Assembly (NCBI RefSeq): GCF_000686025.1
Contig: NZ_JMLQ01000008.1
Location: 168,519-232,518, forward strand
DNA length: 64,000 nt
Reading direction: 5' to 3'
DNA from: Rhodococcus sp. UNC23MFCrub1.1
GTDB taxonomy: Bacteria > Actinomycetota > Actinomycetes > Mycobacteriales > Mycobacteriaceae
Part shown: positions 19,580-28,624 of the stretch, in pieces
Position numbering within the stretch: position 1 is the stretch's first letter
Layout: every line of letters starts with the position of its first letter
Position numbers and translations under genes: made by a program
Notes under the pieces: generated by a model
What the model was told of the DNA's origin: nothing
What the model saw: only the letters and a program-made list of their open reading frames with translations
The model's database searches: none

Positions 19580-20008
19580 CGTGGTACCTGGCCCCTCTCG
19601 GAAAAGCTGGTGTGTCGGTTCGGTGTGTCGCGACTGTGAGGGTAGTCACGTGTGACCGGCGCCGCACCGTTGCAGAGGGCTGCGACCCGGGACGTGCGGC
19701 GAGAGGTGCGTTCTGCGCGACGGGCGGTGTGCAGCAGCGATGGATGGTGACGAGACACCAAAATCGCCTCTCATCAGGCTGTCTGACCGGTGAGGTCCAG
19801 TCCTGTCAGGTTACGTCCGTATTTCGGGGCGGACCCGGGTCGTTCCGATTTCGGGGGAGTGCACGACAGACCTTTGTGAGTGTGTCTAAAGTCAAGCAAA
19901 TATCCGGGTCACGCCGGTCATCGCCCGTGGCCCACCCGACACCCGCGGACCACCCGCGGACGGTGCGTGCAGTCGACCCTGTTCGTGCCGGATTCGATGG
20001 AGGACATG
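19580..20008. other. 429-bp divergent intergenic region between acs and dppA
   Basis: Carries the acs control region (palindrome at 19635-19650) and must hold the dppA promoter. No coding pattern was seen. The stretch 19872-19910 is locally A/T-rich (TTGTGA ... AAATAT) and is the best candidate for the dppA promoter, but the boxes are weak. Confidence 0.45.
19635..19650 (-). promoter_or_regulatory. CRP/GlxR-type operator upstream of acs
   Basis: TGTGA-GGGTAG-TCACG matches nine of ten conserved positions of the TGTGA-N6-TCACA consensus bound by CRP and GlxR. It is centred about 63 bases upstream of the acs start codon. CRP-type control of acetate activation is known in several bacteria; direct binding here is inferred. 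Confidence 0.65.
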
Positions 20009-21625
20009 TTGAGAGTCAAGAAGACGATCGCGGTGGTCTCGGTGGCCATCGCCGCCGTGGGCATGCTCGCGGCGTGTGGTGGCGGGGGTGGGTCCTCGAG
20101 CGCCGAGGGCACTTACAGCCTGTACATCGGCCAGCCCGAGAACCCGCTCGTTCCCGGTAACACCACCGAGAGTGAGGGCAACCAGGTCCTCAAGGCCCTG
20201 TTCACGCCGTTGGTGAACTACAACGACGAGAGCAGCGAGGTCGAGTACACCGGCGTCGCCGAGTCGGTCGAGTCCGACGACCAGCAGAACTGGACGATCA
20301 AGCTCAAGCCGGACTGGACGTTCCACGACGGCACGCCCGTCGACGCGAAGTCCTACGTCGATGCGTGGAACTACACCGCGCTGAGCACCAACGCCTTCGG
20401 TGCCTCGTACTTCTTCGAGAACGTCCAGGGCTACGACGATCTGCAGGCCGCCGAGGGCGCCGAGCCCACCGCGACCACGATGACCGGCCTCGAGGCCGTG
20501 GACGACACCACGATTCGCGTGGCTCTGAAGGAGCCCTTCGCGATCTACCCGGTGACCCTGGGCTACAGCGCGTTCTCGCCGCTGCCCGAGGCGTTCTTCA
20601 CCGATCCCGACGCCTTCGGACGTCGCCCGATCGGCAACGGCCCGTTCAAGGCCGACGAGGACTTCGTCGAGGGCCAGGGCATCACCCTGACCAAGTACGA
20701 CGACTACAAGGGTGAGAACCCGGCACAGTCGCAGGGCGTGCAGTTCAAGGTCTACACGGAGCTGAGCACCGGCTACACCGACGTTCAGGCCGGCGGCCTC
20801 GACGTCATGCTGGATCTGCCGCCGGACGCCTGGGCGACCGCACGTGACCAGTTCGGTGACCGGTACGGCGAGCGCGCTCGCCCCGACATCACCTCGCTCG
20901 CGTTCCCGACCTACGACCCGCGTTTCTCGGACCCCCGTGTGCGTGAGGCGTTCTCGATGGCGATCGACCGTCAGGCCATCACCGAGGCCATCTTCACCAA
21001 CACCCGCACGCCGGCCACCTCCTTCGGTTCGCCCGTCGTCGACGGCTACCGGGACGATGCCTGCGGCACCAAGTGCGAGCTGAACGCCGCTCAGGCCAAC
21101 ACGCTGCTCGACCAGGCCGGCTTCGACCGGTCGCAGCCGGTGGAGCTGTGGTTCAACGCCGGTGCGGCACACGACACCTGGATGACCGCCGTGGGCAACC
21201 AGCTGCGCACCAACCTCGGAGTCGACTACGTGCTCCGCGGCGATCTGCAGTTCGCGCAGTACCTCCCGCTGCAGGACGCGCAGGGCATGACCGGTCCGTT
21301 CCGTTCGGGCTGGATCATGGACTACCCGTCGCTGTACAACTTCCTGTCGCCGGTCTACAGCTCGGCAGCACTGCCGCCGGCGGGCTCGAATGTCAGCTTC
21401 TACTCCAACCCGGAGTTCGACGCCGCCCTCTCGCAGGGCAACAACGCGGAGTCGATCGACGCCGCGACGACCGAGTACCAGCGGGCCGAGGACATCCTGT
21501 TCCGCGACCTGCCGGCCACTCCGCTCTTCTACGGTCTGAACCAGGCCGTGTGGAGCGAGCGGGTCGACAACGTCAAGATCGACCTGTTCGGTGACATCGA
21601 GGTCGCGGACGTCACGGTCAGCTGA
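20009..21625 (+). CDS. dppA: Oligopeptide/dipeptide-binding lipoprotein DppA
   Basis: 538 residues. Lipoprotein signal peptide (basic RVKK, hydrophobic run, lipobox L-A-A-C near residue 23) and a family-5 solute-binding fold (DGTPVDAKSYVDAWNY, EAFSMAIDRQAITEA). It captures peptides at the outer face for DppBCD; in M. tuberculosis the orthologous system also takes heme. The TTG at 20009 is preferred because GGAGG (19999-20003) is five bases upstream; the ATG at 20006 leaves only two bases of spacing. Confidence 0.92.
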   Translation: MRVKKTIAVVSVAIAAVGMLAACGGGGGSSSAEGTYSLYIGQPENPLVPGNTTESEGNQVLKALFTPLVNYNDESSEVEYTGVAESVESDDQQNWTIKLKPDWTFHDGTPVDAKSYVDAWNYTALSTNAFGASYFFENVQGYDDLQAAEGAEPTATTMTGLEAVDDTTIRVALKEPFAIYPVTLGYSAFSPLPEAFFTDPDAFGRRPIGNGPFKADEDFVEGQGITLTKYDDYKGENPAQSQGVQFKVYTELSTGYTDVQAGGLDVMLDLPPDAWATARDQFGDRYGERARPDITSLAFPTYDPRFSDPRVREAFSMAIDRQAITEAIFTNTRTPATSFGSPVVDGYRDDACGTKCELNAAQANTLLDQAGFDRSQPVELWFNAGAAHDTWMTAVGNQLRTNLGVDYVLRGDLQFAQYLPLQDAQGMTGPFRSGWIMDYPSLYNFLSPVYSSAALPPAGSNVSFYSNPEFDAALSQGNNAESIDAATTEYQRAEDILFRDLPATPLFYGLNQAVWSERVDNVKIDLFGDIEVADVTVS

Positions 21626-21711
21626 CCTCTCTCTCGACTCGGTGGGGCGCCGTGCAGACGCAGGGCGCCCCACCGACGCGTGAACCGTGAGACCCCGAAG
21701 AGGAGAACCCA

Positions 21712-22635
<924 letters not shown>

Positions 22636-22640
22636 GCGCT

Positions 22641-23567
22641 ATGACCAACGATGCACAGCATGTCGCCGCCGAGGGCGAGCCGGGCAACGTCGTGACCGGT
22701 GAGGCACAGGAGCTGGTCGGCCAGGCGAGCCTGTGGGGTAACGCGTGGAAGAAGCTGCGGCGCAGCGTTTTCTTCTGGTTCGGTGCCGTCATCACCGCGG
22801 TGCTCGTCCTGATGGCCGTGGTGCCCCAGCTGTTCGCTCGCGGGATCGATCCGCGCGCCTGCGACCTGTCGGACACCCGGCTCTCGCCGAGCTCCGAGCA
22901 CTGGTTCGGAACGGACCTGCAGGGATGCGACTACTACGCCAACGTCATCTACGGCGCCCGCATCTCGCTGACCATCGGACTGCTCGCCGTCATCGGCGTG
23001 CTGATCATCGGCGTCCTGATCGGCGCGCTCGCCGGGTACTTCGGCGGCGTTCTCGACAGCCTGCTCGCCCGCTTCACCGACATCTTCTTCGGCATCCCGC
23101 TCCTGCTCGGCGCGTTGGTCCTGCTCACCGTCACCAGTGAGCGGACCGTCACCACGGTGGCGCTGGCCCTCATCGCCTTCGGGTGGATGACGGCCATGCG
23201 GCTGGTCCGCTCGTCGGTCATCTCGATCAAGCAGAGCGAGTACGTGCAGGCCGCACAGGCACTGGGCGCGAGCACGTTCCGCATCCTGGTCCGCCACATC
23301 CTGCCCAACGCCCTCGCACCCGTGCTCGTGTACGCGACCATCGCCGTCGGCACGTTCATCGCGGCCGAGGCCACGCTGTCCTACCTGGGTATCGGGCTGC
23401 AGTTGCCGGCGATCTCGTGGGGCCTGCAGATCAACCTCGGCCAGAACTACATCTCCACCTCGCCGCACCTGGTGCTCTTCCCCGCCGGGTTCCTGTCGGT
23501 GACCGTGCTGGCCTTCATCCTCATGGGCGATGCGCTGCGAGATGCGCTCGACCCGAAACGGAGCTGA
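22641..23567 (+). CDS. dppC: Peptide ABC transporter permease DppC
   Basis: 308 residues with a cytoplasmic N-terminal extension and six membrane helices. It has the DppC pattern HWFGTDLQGCDYYANVIYGARISL (shortened here: HWFGTDLQG, IYGARISL), the EAA loop SEYVQAAQALGAST and the conserved end FILMGDALRDALDPK. It forms the channel with DppB. Start at 22641 follows the dppB stop by 5 bases. Confidence 0.95.
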   Translation: MTNDAQHVAAEGEPGNVVTGEAQELVGQASLWGNAWKKLRRSVFFWFGAVITAVLVLMAVVPQLFARGIDPRACDLSDTRLSPSSEHWFGTDLQGCDYYANVIYGARISLTIGLLAVIGVLIIGVLIGALAGYFGGVLDSLLARFTDIFFGIPLLLGALVLLTVTSERTVTTVALALIAFGWMTAMRLVRSSVISIKQSEYVQAAQALGASTFRILVRHILPNALAPVLVYATIAVGTFIAAEATLSYLGIGLQLPAISWGLQINLGQNYISTSPHLVLFPAGFLSVTVLAFILMGDALRDALDPKRS

Positions 23568-23572
23568 CGGAC

Positions 23573-25261
23573 ATGAGTGACGACAAGACCGGCCCGATTC
23601 TCGGAGTCTCGGATCTGACGATCGACTTCGAAGTCGACAAGACCTGGCGCACCGCCGTGCGCGACGTCTCGTTCGACCTCGCTCGCGGCGAGATCCTCGC
23701 CATCGTCGGCGAATCGGGCTCGGGTAAGTCCACCACCGCCATGGCGGTGCCCGGCCTGCTGGCCGACAACGCCCGCGTGAGCGGCAGCATCACGCTCAAC
23801 GGTCGCGAACTGATCGGCCTGAAGGAACGTGAGCTGAACTCGGTGCGCGGCAAGGACATCGCCGTGATCTTCCAGGAGCCGATGACGGCTCTGAACCCCG
23901 TCTACACCATCGGGTGGCAGATCACCGAGGCCATCCGCGCGCACAGCGAGCTCAGCAAGGCGCAGGCCAAGGACCGTGTCATCGAGCTGCTGCGGCTCGT
24001 CGAGATGCCGGAGCCGGAGAAGCGCGTCAAGTACTACCCCCACCAGTTGTCCGGTGGCCAGCGCCAGCGCGCGATGATCGCCCAGGCGTTGGCATCCGAG
24101 CCGTCCGTGCTCATCGCGGACGAGCCGACCACGGCACTCGACGTGACCGTGCAGGCCGAGATCCTGCAGCTCATGCGCGACCTCCGCGGTCGGGTCGACG
24201 CGGCGATCCTGCTCATCACCCACGACATGGGCGTGGTCGCCGACATGGCCGACCGCATCCTCGTCATGCGCGGTGGCGACATCGTCGAGCAGGGCACCTC
24301 CGGCGACATCTTCCATCGTCCCGATCACGCCTACACCCGCGAACTCCTGGCCTCCGTGCCCCACCTCGGTTCCCGGACCGGGCAGGCGGGCACCGACGAC
24401 ACCCCCGACGTGCGGTACGCGCTCGAACTCGTCGACGCCGTCATCGAGTACCCGGGTTCGCGTCGCTCCGGTGGCTTCCGCGCGGTCGACGGTGTCAGCC
24501 TCACCATCGAGCCGGGCGAGGTGGTCGGTCTGGTCGGTGAGTCCGGATCGGGCAAGTCGACCATCGGCAAGGCAGCAGTCGGCCTGCTCAAGCTGCATTC
24601 GGGGTCGTTGTCCATCGCCGGAACGGACATCACGTCGATGTCGACCCGCGACCTGCGTCCGGTGCGCAGCAAGGTCGGCATCGTGTTCCAGGATCCGGGT
24701 TCGTCGCTGAACCCGCGGTGGCCCATCGGCCAGTCGATCGGCGAGCCGATGCTGCTGCACACCGAGATGGACCGTGGTCAGCGCAACACCAAGATCGAGG
24801 AGTTGCTCGATCAGGTGCACCTGTCGCGGGACATGCGCAACCGCTACCCGCATCAGCTGTCGGGTGGTCAGCGCCAGCGTGTCGGCATCGCCCGCGCCCT
24901 GGCTCTCGAACCCACCCTCCTCGTCGCCGACGAGCCGACGTCCGCGCTCGACGTGTCCGTACAGGCCAAGGTGCTCGAGCTCTTCCAGGAGCTGCAGCGG
25001 GAGTACGGCTTCGCATGCCTGTTCATCAGCCACGACCTCGCCGTGGTCGAGGTGCTGGCTCGCCGCATCGCCGTCATGAATGCGGGCAAGCTGGTGGAGT
25101 TCGATCGGACCGACACCATCCTGCGCTCGCCGGCCGACCCGTACACGAAGCGGCTGCTCGCCGCGGTGCCCGTTCCGGACCCGGAGCAGCAGGCCGTCCG
25201 GCGCCGCGAGCGTGCCGAGTTGATGGCTGCCGAGCGGAACGCCGGATCCGCCGCGACGTAG
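23573..25261 (+). CDS. dppD: Peptide ABC transporter, fused double ATPase DppD
   Basis: 562 residues made of two ABC ATPase domains in tandem, equivalent to DppD and DppF of enteric bacteria. Domain 1 (about 5-265): Walker A GESGSGKST, signature LSGGQRQR, Walker B LIADEPTTALD. Domain 2 (about 280-550): the same three motifs (GESGSGKST, LSGGQRQR, LVADEPTSALD). Both ATP sites look intact. It powers DppBC. Starts 5 bases after dppC, completing the four-gene operon. Confidence 0.95.
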   Translation: MSDDKTGPILGVSDLTIDFEVDKTWRTAVRDVSFDLARGEILAIVGESGSGKSTTAMAVPGLLADNARVSGSITLNGRELIGLKERELNSVRGKDIAVIFQEPMTALNPVYTIGWQITEAIRAHSELSKAQAKDRVIELLRLVEMPEPEKRVKYYPHQLSGGQRQRAMIAQALASEPSVLIADEPTTALDVTVQAEILQLMRDLRGRVDAAILLITHDMGVVADMADRILVMRGGDIVEQGTSGDIFHRPDHAYTRELLASVPHLGSRTGQAGTDDTPDVRYALELVDAVIEYPGSRRSGGFRAVDGVSLTIEPGEVVGLVGESGSGKSTIGKAAVGLLKLHSGSLSIAGTDITSMSTRDLRPVRSKVGIVFQDPGSSLNPRWPIGQSIGEPMLLHTEMDRGQRNTKIEELLDQVHLSRDMRNRYPHQLSGGQRQRVGIARALALEPTLLVADEPTSALDVSVQAKVLELFQELQREYGFACLFISHDLAVVEVLARRIAVMNAGKLVEFDRTDTILRSPADPYTKRLLAAVPVPDPEQQAVRRRERAELMAAERNAGSAAT

Positions 25262-25282
25262 GACCACCGATAGCCTGACCGG

Positions 25283-26035
25283 ATGACCAGCTCAGCCACA
25301 GATCCCCTCGGCCCGATCCTGGAGCTCGAGGGGGTGCGCGACGCCGCCGAGCGAGCGCGGAACGCGCTGGGCGAGGTGCACCGGCACAAGGCCAACCGGC
25401 GCGGATGGAAGGCGACGGCAGCCGAGGCGGCGGTCCGGGCCGCGCGCGCCTCCGCCGCGATGGAGGGTTCCTCCACGGCGATGCCCGAGGACGGTGAGGC
25501 CGCCCCGCCCCTGCTCGCCGGCGCGCTCCGGGTGGCCCAGGCTCTCGACGGCGACTCCCTGCCGATCATGGTGGGCGTCTGGCAGCGGGCGCCGCTGCAG
25601 GCACTCGCGCGGCTGCACCTCCTGGCCGCCGCGGACCTGGCGACGACACAGGACGATCTCGGACGACCCCGTGCGGACGCAGCCGACCGCCTCGCGTTCC
25701 TGGCGGATCTCGTGACCGGTGCCACGAAGGCGCCCGCCCCGGTGCTGGCCGCCGTGGTGCACGGAGAACTGTTGGCGCTGAGGCCGTTCGGCACGGCCGA
25801 CGGCATCGTGGCCCGGGCGGCCTCGCGGCTGGTGGCCGTGTCCACGGGCTTCGACCCCCACAATCTCGGGGTCCCGGAGATCAGTTGGGCGAAGCGGCTC
25901 GCGGCGTACCGCACCGGCGCCGACGGTTTCGCCCGCGGCACCGAGCAGGGCGTGGGGAGCTGGGTGCTGTTGTGCTGCGGCACCTTCGAGGCCGGAGCAG
26001 CCGAGGCGACCACCATCGCGGACAACTCCGTCTGA
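25283..26035 (+). CDS. Degenerate Fic-like protein with inhibitory motif (Rv3662c-like position)
   Basis: 250 residues. No function is established. Residues 57-62 read S-A-A-M-E-G, which fits the Fic inhibitory motif (S/T)xxxE(G/N). Residues 167-178 read RPFGTADGIVAR and align without gaps to the Fic active loop HPFx(D/E)GNGRxxR: P168, F169, G174 and R178 match, but catalytic His is Arg167, and Gly, Asn and Arg are replaced by Ala172, Asp173 and Ile175. AMP transfer is thus unlikely. Starts 21 bases after dppD. The location matches the conserved hypothetical Rv3662c next to dpp. Confidence 0.7.
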   Translation: MTSSATDPLGPILELEGVRDAAERARNALGEVHRHKANRRGWKATAAEAAVRAARASAAMEGSSTAMPEDGEAAPPLLAGALRVAQALDGDSLPIMVGVWQRAPLQALARLHLLAAADLATTQDDLGRPRADAADRLAFLADLVTGATKAPAPVLAAVVHGELLALRPFGTADGIVARAASRLVAVSTGFDPHNLGVPEISWAKRLAAYRTGADGFARGTEQGVGSWVLLCCGTFEAGAAEATTIADNSV

Positions 26036-26043
26036 CGCATGAA

Positions 26044-26086
26044 ACGGGCGACGCTGCCGAGTTCTCACCTCGACGACGTCGCCCGT
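26044..26086 (-). terminator. Hairpin ending the Ms1-like RNA
   Basis: A 10-bp perfect stem (26044-26053 with 26077-26086) and a 23-base loop; on the minus strand it is followed by TTTC. It also lies 8 bases after the stop of the opposing Fic-like gene and may end that transcript too. Confidence 0.55.
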
Positions 26087-26354
26087 CAGCACGAACGTCG
26101 GTTACCAGGCGTGCAGAGTGGGTTGCGGCGGAGCGGACTCCGCGAGGCCTCGGCGAGAAATCGTGCGCCCGGGACTCGTGTCCGCAACCAGTGCGAAGTT
26201 CTCATCCCTGATGCGCGACTTTCGCAGGCCCACAACGCTTGTGCCATCATAGCGGCGCGCTACGCGTGGGTACTGATCGGTCGTGCTGGGGAAAGCCCGG
26301 CTGGGAGAGCGATCCTTCTCTTCCGGCCCGCTCTTGGCCTTCCGTCTTCCCGTA
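26044..26354 (-). ncRNA. Probable Ms1/MTS2823-type small RNA that binds core RNA polymerase
   Basis: The 376-bp gap between the Rv3662c-like and Rv3661-like genes holds no convincing ORF. In M. tuberculosis the same gap encodes MTS2823 (Ms1 in M. smegmatis), an abundant ~300-nt RNA that binds RNA polymerase core in stationary phase, on the strand of Rv3661. Here the matching strand is minus. A promoter-like pair lies at 26361-26389 and a terminator-like hairpin at 26044-26086, giving ~310 nt, close to the known size. The identification rests on position, strand, length and signals; secondary structure was not computed. Confidence 0.65.
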
Positions 26355-26360
26355 CGACCA

Positions 26361-26389
26361 TTTGTACTCTGTGACTCGCGCCACAGCAA
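26361..26389 (-). promoter_or_regulatory. Promoter of the Ms1-like RNA
   Basis: On the minus strand, TTGCTG (26384-26389), a 17-bp spacer and TACAAA (26361-26366). Predicted start near 26354. It lies just after the stop of the HAD phosphatase gene. Confidence 0.5.
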
Positions 26390-26411
26390 GGGTTTTGCGA
26401 ACCCGATCGAT

Positions 26412-27227
26412 TCAGCGTCGCCGACGCAGCAGCGTGTACGTCGCGGCGCCCGCGGCCAGGGCGCCGAACGAGACGGCGGCCATGCCGGCCACCGTGCCCG
26501 ACGACGGGGCCTGGAACCGGGCACGCAGCGAGACCGGGTCGGAGAACGTGAGGATCGGCCATCCCCTGGCCGACGCCTCGCGGCGCAGGCCTCGATCCGG
26601 GTTCACCGCGGTGGGATGTCCGACCGCGTCGAGCATCGGCAGATCGGTGATCGAGTCCGAGTAGGCGTAGGACCGAGACAGGTCGTATCCCTCGCGCTCG
26701 GCCAACTCCTCCATGGCGGTGACCTTGCCGGGCCCGTAGCAGTAGAACGAGAGCTCGCCCGTGTACTTGCCGTCCTCGACGGCCATCCGGGTACCCATGT
26801 CGTGGTCCACGCCCAGAGCCTCCGCGATGGGCGCCACGACCTCCTCGCCGGAGGCCGAGACGATGACGACGTCGTGGCCGCGCAGCTTGTGGTCGGCGAT
26901 GAGGTCGGCAGCCTCGGCGAAGACCAGCGGATCGACGATGTCGTGCAACGTCTCGGCGACGATGGCTCGGACCTGCTCGACGTCCCAGCCGGTACACATG
27001 TTGGCGATGTGGATGCGCATCCGTTCCATCTGGTCGTGATCCGCGCCCGACACCAGGAACAGGAACTGCGCGTAGCTGCTCTTGAGCACGCTCCGGCGGT
27101 TGATGAGACCCCCGTCGAAGAAGGGCTTGCTGAAGGCCAGCGTCGAGGACTTGGCGATGATCGTCTTGTCCAGATCGAAGAACGCGGCGACGCGGCCGGG
27201 GGCGTCCGGGCGGAGGGGTGTGCTCAC
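26412..27227 (-). CDS. HAD-superfamily (subclass IB) phosphatase, Rv3661-like
   Basis: 271 residues. HAD motif I FFDLDKTII (nucleophile Asp), motif II VIVSASGEEV, motif III Lys in GPGKVTAM and motif IV YSDSITDLPML are all present, with the C1 helical cap of SerB-like enzymes. A C-terminal membrane helix (about 245-266) ending in RRRR suggests membrane attachment. Substrate unknown; phosphoserine-like or lipid phosphate substrates are known for this subclass. Located between the two small-RNA loci as in M. tuberculosis. Confidence 0.85.
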   Translation of the reverse strand: MSTPLRPDAPGRVAAFFDLDKTIIAKSSTLAFSKPFFDGGLINRRSVLKSSYAQFLFLVSGADHDQMERMRIHIANMCTGWDVEQVRAIVAETLHDIVDPLVFAEAADLIADHKLRGHDVVIVSASGEEVVAPIAEALGVDHDMGTRMAVEDGKYTGELSFYCYGPGKVTAMEELAEREGYDLSRSYAYSDSITDLPMLDAVGHPTAVNPDRGLRREASARGWPILTFSDPVSLRARFQAPSSGTVAGMAAVSFGALAAGAATYTLLRRRR

Positions 27228-27338
27228 CCCGTCAGCCTAAGGGTGCCCGGAGGTGGATCGCGGGTCACGGTGTCTCCACCTGCTTCGACGGCGCGACGGA
27301 CCGACGGTCGTCCGTGTCGGTGCGGGTGGTCGGCGGTG

Positions 27339-27344
27339 TAAGAT
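27339..27344 (+). promoter_or_regulatory. -10 box of the 6C RNA
   Basis: TAAGAT, a good TANNNT -10 element, 5 to 8 bases before the predicted RNA start. No clear -35 box is visible. Confidence 0.45.
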
Positions 27345-27348
27345 TTCG

Positions 27349-27445
27349 ACTACCCGGTCGCGAACCGGGCGTGTTCAGCCCGACCCCCCGGGGCTGAACT
27401 CCGACGACCCCCGCCTCCTCCCCCCCTGGCGGGGGTCGTCCCCTA
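27349..27445 (+). ncRNA. 6C small RNA (two C-rich loops)
   Basis: Two consecutive hairpins carry C runs in their loops: stem 27373-27381/27391-27399 (9 bp, loop with six C) and stem 27403-27415/27428-27440 (13 bp, loop with seven C). Two stem-loops each with at least six C is the definition of the actinobacterial 6C RNA family. In M. tuberculosis its member B11 lies between Rv3660c and Rv3661, exactly the equivalent gap and strand. A small CCCGGT/ACCGGG hairpin (27353-27369) precedes them. B11 is reported to repress mRNAs by C-rich loop pairing with G-rich sites. Confidence 0.88.
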
Positions 27446-27565
27446 CTTCCGGTGCGCTAGCACCTTCTCCGCGCTGGCGCAGGCGCCGTCCCCGGGTACC
27501 GAGTTGTCCACAGGTTCGGCTCGTCGCCCTGGCGGACCGACCGCGGACGCCGCACGATCGACGGC

Positions 27566-28624
27566 GTGACCGACCTCGATTCAGCACTCCTGGTGATCCT
27601 GCCCGACGCCGCACTCTCCGATCGCGTCCGGCGCATCGCCGCCGCCGCGGGTCGGGAGTCGACGCACCTCGGCGCGCTGCCGGACCGCGCGCTGTGGCAG
27701 TCCTCGGACATCGTCGTGCTGGGAACGGCAGCTGCCGAACGAGCAGTGCGGGAACACCTTCCGAGGCATCCCGGTGTCGTCGTGGTGACCGACGGACCGG
27801 CGGACGTCGAGGCCTGGCAGAGCGCGTCGCGGCTCGGCACCTCCCGTGTGCTCGCGCTGCCGGAGCAGGAGGCCGATCTCATGGGGGTGCTGTCCGCGGC
27901 CGCACGCGTCCCCGTCGGTGGCGGTGTGGTCGTGACGGTGGTGGGCGGTTGCGGCGGCGCCGGTGCGTCCGTGTTCGCCGCGGCATCGGCCGTCGTCGCG
28001 TCCCGGTCCGGGCGCACCGTGTTGATGGACGGAGACGCGGCGGGCGGCGGGATGGACCTCGTCACGGGACTCGACGGCACACCGGGCCTGCGCTGGCCGG
28101 AACTGGTGATCGACGGCGGAACCGTCACGGCCGACGCACTGCATCACGCGCTGCCCGGGCGCGGCGATCTGGCGGTGCTCTCGACCCGGCGCGAGCAGAC
28201 GAACACCATCACGGCAGCGGCCTGGCGCGCCGTCGTCGACGCCGGAGTCACGGCGGGCGAGGTCGTCGTGTGCGACGTACCGCGCGCAGGCCCCATTCAC
28301 GAGATGTCCGTGCAGGCGGCAGATCTGGTGGTCGTGCTGGTCCCGGCGACGGTGCGGTCGGCCGCGGCGGCGCAGTGTCTCGCCCGGTCGATCACCTCGA
28401 CATCGGCCAACGTGGGAGTGGTGGTCCGCGGTCCCGCGCCGTCCGGACTGACGGCCGCGGAGGTGGCCGACGTGGTGGGTCTTCCCCTGCTCGCCTCCGT
28501 GCGCCCCGAGCGTCGACTCGCCGCGATGCTCGACGGGCGTGGACTGGTCCTCGGCCGCCGATCTCCCCTGGCGCGAGCTGCCGGCGACGTCCTGGCACTG
28601 CTCACCTCGGCACCCACGACATGA
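27566..28624 (+). CDS. ssd: Septum-site/pilus MinD-like protein (Ssd/CpaE type)
   Basis: 352 residues. An N-terminal receiver-like domain (1-~120) precedes a MinD/ParA-type fold. The P-loop reads GGCGGAGAS, lacking the usual lysines, and is followed by VLMDGDAAGGGMDL and VVVCDVPR. Family members in M. tuberculosis (Rv3660c, Ssd) affect septation; in tad loci CpaE/TadZ localises the pilus machine. It is the first gene of the tad operon and its stop overlaps the ATPase start (ATGA). GTG start. Confidence 0.85.
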   Translation: MTDLDSALLVILPDAALSDRVRRIAAAAGRESTHLGALPDRALWQSSDIVVLGTAAAERAVREHLPRHPGVVVVTDGPADVEAWQSASRLGTSRVLALPEQEADLMGVLSAAARVPVGGGVVVTVVGGCGGAGASVFAAASAVVASRSGRTVLMDGDAAGGGMDLVTGLDGTPGLRWPELVIDGGTVTADALHHALPGRGDLAVLSTRREQTNTITAAAWRAVVDAGVTAGEVVVCDVPRAGPIHEMSVQAADLVVVLVPATVRSAAAAQCLARSITSTSANVGVVVRGPAPSGLTAAEVADVVGLPLLASVRPERRLAAMLDGRGLVLGRRSPLARAAGDVLALLTSAPTT

